From Stomoxys calcitrans (Eukaryota; Arthropoda; Insecta; Diptera; Muscidae), in NCBI RefSeq assembly GCF_963082655.1, contig NC_081555.1, positions 16,231,650-16,295,649 on the forward strand: a DNA stretch of 64,000 bases, in the 5' to 3' direction. Under the pieces are notes generated by a model that was not told where the DNA came from, did not search any database, and saw only the letters and a list, made by a program, of their open reading frames with translations. The position numbers and the translations under genes are program-made. Position 1 is the stretch's first letter. Each line of letters begins with the position of its first letter. Below are positions 13,001 to 22,000 of the stretch, in pieces.

Positions 13001-16000
13001 ATCTGTAATTCAATTTGTTTCCAATTTTTCAGCAATGTGAATGGACCCTATTTGAAAGGAGATGATGTGAATAAGGATGATGGTGTCACCTGGGATGCAT
13101 GGAAAGGCGCCTATTATTCGTTACAATTTTCAGAGATGAAACTACGTCCGAAGCAGTAAGAAATTAGGAATTAAATAATAAAATCCCTAAGTTGTGTCTT
13201 AATTTTTCAAACAATAAAATCAAATTTCAATTGTCAGTGTCCGTACCTCTAACATAGGGCTCCGTGCTGTTAAGGTGGCCCCTTAAAAAAATCCAATGGC
13301 CAACATCCAAATCGGGATATCGGTTTATATGGGAGCTTTATCAGGTTACAAACTGATTACAGACCAAATGCGGATTATAAGGGCTTAAGAAGTCATATCG
13401 GGAGATCAGTTTATATGGGAGCTATATCAGCTTATAGACCGATTGGGACCGTACCTAGCTTAGTTGTTGGAAGTCACAACAGAACACTACATGCAAAATT
13501 TCAGCCAAATTGGATGAAAACTGAGGCTTCTAGGGGCCCAAGAAGTCATATCGGGAGATCGGTTTATATGGGAGCTATATCAGATTTTTGACCGATGTAG
13601 ACCTTACTGGAAACAGTTGTTGGAAGTCATAAGAGAACACTTCCTGCAAAATTTCAGCTTAATTGGATGAAAAATGAGGCTTCCAGGGCTCAAGAAGTCA
13701 TATCGGGAGATCGATTTATATGGGAGCTATATCAGCTTATAGACCGATTGGAACCGTACTGGGCTCAGTTGTTGGAAGTCACAACAAAACACTACATGCC
13801 AAATTTCAGCCAAATTGGGTGAAAAATGAGGCTTCTAGGGGCTCAAGAAGTCAAATTGGGAGATAGGTTTATATAGGAGCTGTATCAGATTTTTGACCGA
13901 TTGGAACCGTACTGGGCTCAGTTGTTGGAAGTCATGACGGAACACTACATGCCAAATTTCAGCCAAATTGGGTGAAAAATGAGGCTTCTAGGGGCTCAAG
14001 AAGTCAAAACGAGAGATCGGTTTATATAGGAGCTATATCAGATTTTTGACCGATTTAGACCGTACATGAAACAGTTATTGGAAGTCATAACAGAACACTA
14101 CATACAAAATTTCAGCCAAATCGGACAAATATTACAGCTTGTGGGGGCTCAAGAAGTCAAATCGGGAGATCTGTTCATATGGGAGCTAAATCAGGTTGTT
14201 TACCGATTTGGACCGTACTAGGCTCAGTTGTTGGAAGCCATAACGGAACACCACATGCCAAATTTCAGCCAAATTGGGTGAAAACTGAGGCTTCCAGGGG
14301 CTCAAGAAGTCAAATCGGGAGATCGGTTTATATGGGACCTATATCAAAATTTTGACCGATTTAAACCGTACTTGAAACAGTTGTTGGAAGTCAAAGCAGA
14401 TCACTATGTGGGAAATTTCAGCCACATTGGAAAAAAATTGCGGCTTCCAGGGGCTCAAGAAGTCAAATCGGGAGATGGGTTTAAATGGGAGCTATATCCG
14501 GTTATAGACCGATTTAGACCGTACTTAGCACAATCATTAAAAATCATAACAGAACACTTCATGCAAAATTTCAGCCAAATCGGATACAAATTGCGGCGTG
14601 TAAGGGTTCAAGAAGTCAAATCAGCAGATCGGTTTATATGAGAGCTATATCAGGTGATATACCAATTTGAACCGTATTTGGTACAGTTGTTGGAAATCAT
14701 AACGGAACACCACATGCAAAATCTCAGCCAAATTGTATAAAAATTGCGCCATGTAAGGGCTCAAGAAATCAAATCGTGAGATCGGTTTATATGGAAGCTA
14801 TATCTAAATCTGAACCGATATGGCCCATTTGTAATCCCCAAGGACCAACTGTAATATGAAATATCTGTGCAAAACTTTTAGCGGCTAGCTTTACGCGTTC
14901 GACGGCTATCGTGAAATCGACAGGCAGAAGGACATGGCTAGATCGACTCAGAACGTCGAGGCGATCAAGAATATCTATATATTTTATGGGGTCTTTGATG
15001 AATATTTCGAGGTGTTATAAACGGAATGACTAGATTAGCGTACCCCCATCCTATAGTAATGGGTATAACAAATGTGAAAAAAATGCGTTTTCATATAAAA
15101 TTCCATACAAAAAGTACAAGTGAACCTTGTACTACGTATAAGGCAACGGATGACTCAACCGTCGGAATGTTAAATTCACATTTGTTATCGGATTCCGCTG
15201 AAATTTAGCGCAATGTGTTGTGTTTGGCTCCTCGACATTTCTACCATTCGAGTATGGGCCAGATCGGACAGTATCTTCATACAGCCCCCATATATACCGA
15301 TATGCCGATTTAAGGTTTCAGGTCCATTAAGGCCACATTTATTATCCGATTTCGCAGGATTTTGAGACAGTGAATTGTGTTGGAACACTAAAAATCTTTG
15401 TTCTATACGGCCCAGAATAGCCCGGATTTGGGTATAGCTGTCATATAAACCGAACTCTCGATTTGGGGTATAGGGCTCAAAAAAGCGCCATTTAGGACGA
15501 TCTCTCGATTTAAGGCATTCGGGCCAAAAAAACGCTTTTATTGTCCTATTTCGCTGAAATTTGGGACAGTGCGTTGTTTTAGGGCTCTCGACATCCATGT
15601 TCAATTTTGCTCAGATCGGCCCAGATTTGGATATTGCTGCCATAAAGACCGATCACTCGATTTAAAGTCTTGGGCCCATAAAAGGCGCATTTTTTTCTCC
15701 GATTTCGCTTAAATTTGGTACGGCGATTTGTCTTAGGCCTCTCGACTTCCTTGTTCAATACGTCCCAGATCGGTTCAGATCACGATCACGAACGATTTCG
15801 ATGAAATTTGGGACATTTCAGTTCTACTGGCCAAGATCTAGATTTGGATGTAGTTTATTATAAACCGATCTCCCGATTTGAGGTTGAATTAAGTAACCAA
15901 TTTCGCTGAAATTTAGCACAATGAGTTGTATTAGGCCGCTAAACTTTTGTACAGAGTATGGTCAAGATCGGGCTATATTAAGATATAGCCGCCATAAATA

Positions 16001-19000
16001 CCGGCTACCTGATTTAAATTCTTGAGGCCATAAAATCACGTTTATAACTTGATTTCGTTGAAATTTGTAGAAGTGCGGTGTGTTAGGCCCTTCGATATTA
16101 GTGTTCAATATGGCCTAGATCAGTCTATATTTAGATATAGCTGTGATATAGACCGATCTCCCGATTTAATGCCATGGACCCATAAAAGACCTTTATATTA
16201 ACTGATTGGCACAGTGTGCCCTATTAAGCTCTTCGACATTCTTGCCCTATATATATGCCGATCTCCTGATTTAAGTTCTTAGGCCCATAAGAGAAAAACG
16301 TTTTAACCCATGAATTTGGTACAAAGAGTTGCGTTAGAGCCTTACGTGGCTTTCCTAAATAGGGTGGAGATCGGACTATAATTTGATATATGTGCTATTT
16401 TTATACCCTCCACCATAGGATGGGGGTATACTAATTTCGTCATTCTGTTTGTAACACCTCGAAATATGCGTCTGAGACCCCATAAAGTATATATATATTC
16501 TTGATCGTCATGTCATTTTAAGTCGATATAGCCATGTCCGTCCGTCCGTCCTTCCGTCCGTCCTTCCGTCCGTCCTTCCGTCCGTCCTTCCGTCCGTCCT
16601 TCCGTCCGTCCTTCCGTCCTTCCGTCCGTCCTTCCGTCCGTCCTTCCGTCCGTCCTTCCGTCCGTCCTTCCGTCCGTCCTTCCGTCCGTCCTTCCGTCCG
16701 TCCGTCCTTCCGTCCGTCCTTCCGTCCGTCCTTCCGTCCGTCCTTCCGTCCGTCCTTCCGTCCGTCCTTCCGTCCGTCCTTCCGTCCGTCCTTCCGTCCG
16801 TCCTTCCGTCCGTCCTTCCGTCCGTCCTTCCGTCCGTCCTTCCGTCCGTCCTTCCGTCCGTCCTTCCGTCCGTCCTTCCGTCCGTCCTTCCGTCCGTCCT
16901 TCCGTCCGTCCTTCCGTCCGTCCTTCCGTCCGTCCTTCCGTCCGTCCTTCCGTCCGTCCTTCCGTCCGTCCTTCCGTCCGTCCTTCCGTCCGTCCTTCCG
17001 TCCGTCCTTCCGTCCGTCCTTCCGTCCGTCCTTCCGTCCGTCCTTCCGTCCGTCCTTCCGTCCGTCCTTCCGTCCGTCCTTCCGTCCGTCCTTCCGTCCG
17101 TCCTTCCGTCCGTCCTTCCGTCCGTCCTTCCGTCCGTCCTTCCGTCCGTCCTTCCGTCCGTCCTTCCGTCCGTCCTTCCGTCCGTCCTTCCGTCCGTCCT
17201 TCCGTCCGTCCTTCCGTCCGTCCTTCCGTCCGTCCTTCCGTCCGTCCTTCCGTCCTTCCGTCCGTCCTTCCGTCCGTCCTTCCGTCCGTCCTTCCGTCCG
17301 TCCTTCCGTCCGTCCTTCCGTCCGTCCTTCCGTCCGTCCTTCCGTCCGTCCTTCCGTCCGTCCTTCCGTCCGTCCTTCCGTCCGTCCTTCCGTCCGTCCT
17401 TCCGTCCGTCCTTCCGTCCGTCCTTCCGTCCGTCCTTCCGTCCGTCCTTCCGTCCGTCCTTCCGTCCGTCCTTCCGTCCGTCCTTCCGTCCGTCCTTCCG
17501 TCCGTCCTTCCGTCCGTCCTTCCGTCCGTCCTTCCGTCCGTCCTTCCGTCCGTCCTTCCGTCCGTCCTTCCGTCCGTCCTTCCGTCCGTCCTTCCGTCCG
17601 TCCTTCCGTCCGTCCTTCCGTCCGTCCTTCCGTCCGTCCTTCCGTCCGTCCTTCCGTCCGTCCTTCCGTCCGTCCTTCCGTCCGTCCTTCCGTCCGTCCT
17701 TCCGTCCGTCCTTCCGTCCGTCCTTCCGTCCGTCCTTCCGTCCGTCCTTCCGTCCGTCCTTCCGTTCGTCCTTCCATCCATCTGTCTCTCGAAAGCCAGC
17801 TATCTTTCGAAGGAGTAAAAAAAATGTGTGCAAAATTTTAAGCAGCTACCTTAAATAAATAGGCCAAATCGGTCCATGTTTTGATATAGCAGCCATATAA
17901 ACCAATCTTGACTTCTTGAGCCTCTAGAGGGCGCAATTCTCATCCGATTTGACTTAAATTTTGCACGCGACGCTTTAATATCACTTCCAACAACTGCGCT
18001 AAGTATGGTTCAAATCGGTCGATGTTTTGATATAGCTGCCATTTAAACTGATCTTGGGTCTTGACTTCTTGAGCCTCTAGAGGGCGCAATTCTTGTCCGA
18101 TTTGACTTAAATTTTGCGCGAGGTGCTTTAATATCACTTCCAACAACTGCGCTAAGTATGGTTCACATCGGTCCATGTTTTGATATAGCTGCCATATAAA
18201 CCGATCTAGGATCTTGACTTCTTGAGCCTCTAGAGGGCGCAATTCGTAACCGATTTGGCAGAAATTTTTTACAACGGCTTCTCTCAAGACTTTCAACATA
18301 CGTGTCTAATATGGTCTGAATCGATCCATATAAACCTATCTCCCGTTTAGCCTCTTGAGCCCCTACAAGGCGTAATTCTTATCCGAATGAACTGAAATAT
18401 TGCACAATGACTTCTACAATGTTCGGCATTCATTTATGGTCCGAGTCGGACTATAACTTGATATAGCTCCAATAGCAAAACAGTTCTTATTCAACGTTCT
18501 TTGTTTGCCGCGCATAGAACTCGACAAATGCGAGCCATGGTGGAGGGTATATAAGATTCGACCCAGCCGAACCTAGGACTCTCTTATTTTTTTTTTTTTA
18601 ATAGGCTTCCAATACAAACCTTTCATTGATTTCGCTGATTCTGAAAAGGTTTAAGACAAAGACATCTAAGTATAAACATTATAAACAAATTTTTAAACTT
18701 ACCTACCTCTTTTCCATGTCTCCCAGCCTTTGATTTGTATTATTGATTTCTATCAATAGGGAATTGATTTTCATGAAGAGCGACTGTATAATGATTATTT
18801 GGTCATCACCATTATACAAATCCTGTGTGTGAATATATGGAAATATGAGACAGGTTAAGTTTTTGCCACTAGCCCGAAGAGATAATATTGTACTTAGGCT
18901 GATTAAGTTTCATTTCATATATCTATGCCGCCATTGGATAGAATGGTGTAGTAACATAGTCATTTCGTTTGTAACACCTCGAAGTATGATATTTGAAATC

Positions 19001-22000
19001 GAACAAGCCCGGTGCGTATGTCCATCCGGCCGAACGTTTGTCTGTCTGTTTGTCTATCTGTCTGTTTGTCCATTTGTACGTCTGTCTATCTGTACGACAG
19101 TTTGTCCATCTGTCTTATCTATCTGTCTGTCCATTTGTTTGCCGTCTGTCTGTAAATCTGTTGGTCCACTGTCTAACTAACAGTCGGTTTTATAATCTCT
19201 CTTTCTGTCTGTCCATCTATTCGCCGTCCGTCTGTCTGTAAATCAGTCCATGCACTGTCCAATTGACAGTTGGTCTTATCATCTCTCTATCTTTCTGTTC
19301 ATCTGTTTACCGTATGCCTGTCCGTCTGTCTGTAAATCTGTCTGTCCACTCTTTAATTAATAGTCGGTCTTCTCTTTGTCTTTGCATCCGTCTTTCTGTC
19401 CACCTATCTATTCGTCTGTCTCTCCATCTGAATGTCTGTCCGTCTGCTTGTTGTACTGTATTTCTGCTCGTCAGTCTGTCCGTCTGTCTATCCGGCTATC
19501 CACTTAGTAGTCTGTCTGTCCATCTGTTTGTCCGCCAGATGGTTTGCCCGTATGTCTGTCTATCAATCTGTCCATCCACTTTTTAACTAGGTTTGATTGG
19601 GTTAGGTTTAAGTGGCAGTCTGCCATCAGACTCACTTAGACGTTTTCGTCCAATGTGATATCACAGGAACAGAAAAAGGAAGATGCCTTCTAGGTTCTAC
19701 CGTTGAATCATCCAGGTCGCTTTAAAAGCCCAATAACTTGCGAAAATCAGACAGGTTCTCAAAGAAATGAGAATGTAAAGTGGAACTCCTTCTGACTGCT
19801 AGTGCGGGACACACACACAGAAGGTTTTCTATAGTCTCTTCTCCTTCGATGTCCTTACGGCTTCTGCAAAAGTCGTTGCTGGCAACCTTCAGTCTGTCAG
19901 CATGTTCTCCGATTAGACAATGACCTGTCATGACGGATACAATGACTGAGACGTGTATTCTAGCCAATGACAGCAAATCAGTACACCTCTTACAGTCTAG
20001 TTTAGGCCACATAGTTTTGGACCCCTCTTTGTGACCATCTATCATTCGTTGCTCCTGGGGCTTGAAAACTTAGCTTACATGTCGCTAGAGGCATACCCAC
20101 AGATTCCAGTATCCCTGGAATGTGTAGGGTAGTTCCTAGTCTCGCAAGCTCGCCCGCTTTACAGTTTCCTGGGATATCTCTGTGATCCGGCACCCAGAAC
20201 AAGTGAATATTGAACTGTTCAGCCATCTCGTTGAGAGATCTGCGACACTCGAGGGCGGTTTTTGTGTTCAGAAATACATTCTCCAGGAATTTAATGGCTG
20301 CCTGGCTGTCTGAGAAGATAGTTATGCCAGACGTCGTAATGACATTATATCTGAGCCATTCCACCACTTCCTCAATTGCAGGGATCTCCGCTTGCTATAC
20401 ATTGCAGTGGTCGGGTAACCTTTTCGATATGACCACTTCTAGATCTTTAGAGTACACCCCAATGCCCACCTGGTCGTCTAGTTTGGAACCATGCGTATAG
20501 AAGTCTATGTTACTTCTGTTACCAGGGATATCGTAGTTCCAATCGGTCCTTTCAGGAATAGTGGTTTAGTACATTTCATCAAAAAGCGGCTTAAGTAGGG
20601 TGTAATCCACACTGCCTGGAACATCGTATATTGTATCAAGGATATCACAGTGTCTATAGCCGCCACATCACCAAAGAGAAAGCTCCCTTAACCTCACGGC
20701 AGTGGTCGCTGCAATTAGTCTAGTCCAGAGGCAAAAGATGTAGCATTAAATTCAGTGCATCAGATGGTGTCGTCCTCAGTGCGGCTGTGATGCACAAACA
20801 GGCCATTCTTTGGATCCGGTTTAGTATTGAGCAGTAGTTGGACTTTTGATGCGTCGTCCACCAGTGCACAACACCATATAGCATTAAAGGTTTGACAACT
20901 GCAATATATACCCAATTCAAGACATGCGGTCTAAACCCCCAACCAATGACCCTATTTAATTAAAAGTTTCTGTTTAATTAACAGTCTGTTATCTCTCAGT
21001 CTGTCCATCTGTAGTCCGTCAGTTTGTCTGTCTCTATATTCGGCTTTCTGTCAGAACACCAGTCGGTCTGTCTGCCCATCAGTTTGTTCGTCTGCCTGTT
21101 CATCTGTCTGAATAGTAATCTGTCCGCCTGTCTGAGTAAATATTATCTGTCTGTTCTTTCTTCTCTCTGTCTGACCGTCTGTCTGTCTTTTCTTCTCTTT
21201 GTCCGTCTGTATGTATATTTGTTTAACTGTCCGTTTGTTTGTCTGTCTGACGGTCTCTTTGTCTGTCTTTCTGAACACGTGTCTATCTGTCTTTCCTTCT
21301 TTCTGTTTCTCTGCCTGTCTATCTGTGTGTCTCTCCTTCTTTCTGTCCGTCGGTCCGTCTGTTAATCTGTCCGCCTGTCTGAGTATTTATTATCTGTCTG
21401 TCTGTCTTTTCTTCTCTTTGTCTGTCTGTATGTATATCTGTTCAGCTTTCCGTTTGTCTGTCTGTCTGACGGTCTCTTTGTCTGTCTTTCTGAACACGTG
21501 TCTATCTGTCTTTCCTTCTTTCTGCCTCTCTGCTTTGTTTGTTTGTGGGTCGCTCCTTCTTTCTGTCCGTCTGTTCGTCTGTAAATCTGTCTGAGTTTTT
21601 TTCTGTTTTTTTTTCTCTCTGTCTGACCGTCTGTCTGTATTTTCTTCTCTTTGTCCGTCTGTACGTATATCTGTTCTATTGTCTGTCTGTCTGACCGTCA
21701 CTTTGTCTGTCTTTCTGAACACCTGTGTGTCTGTCATTCATTCTTTCTGTCTGTCTGTGTGTCTCTCCTTCTTTCTGTTCGTCTGACTGTCTGTTAATCT
21801 GTCCGGCTGTCTGAGTAAATACTATCCGTCTGTTTTTCTTTCTCTCTGTCTGACCGTCTGTCTGTTTTTTCTTCTCTTTGTCCGTCTGTATGTATATCTG
21901 TTCTTTTGTCCATTTGTCTGTCTATATGTCTTTCCTTCTTTCTGTCTCTCTGTCTCTCTGCTTGTTTGTCTGCGTGTCTCTCCTTCTTTCTGTTCGTCTG

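Noticed and set aside
16508..17841. Open frames of 419-441 codons on both strands
   Set aside because: They are read-through of a TCCG/TCCT microsatellite that contains no stop in several frames (SFRP/DGRK repeats). No start context, splice signals or domain.
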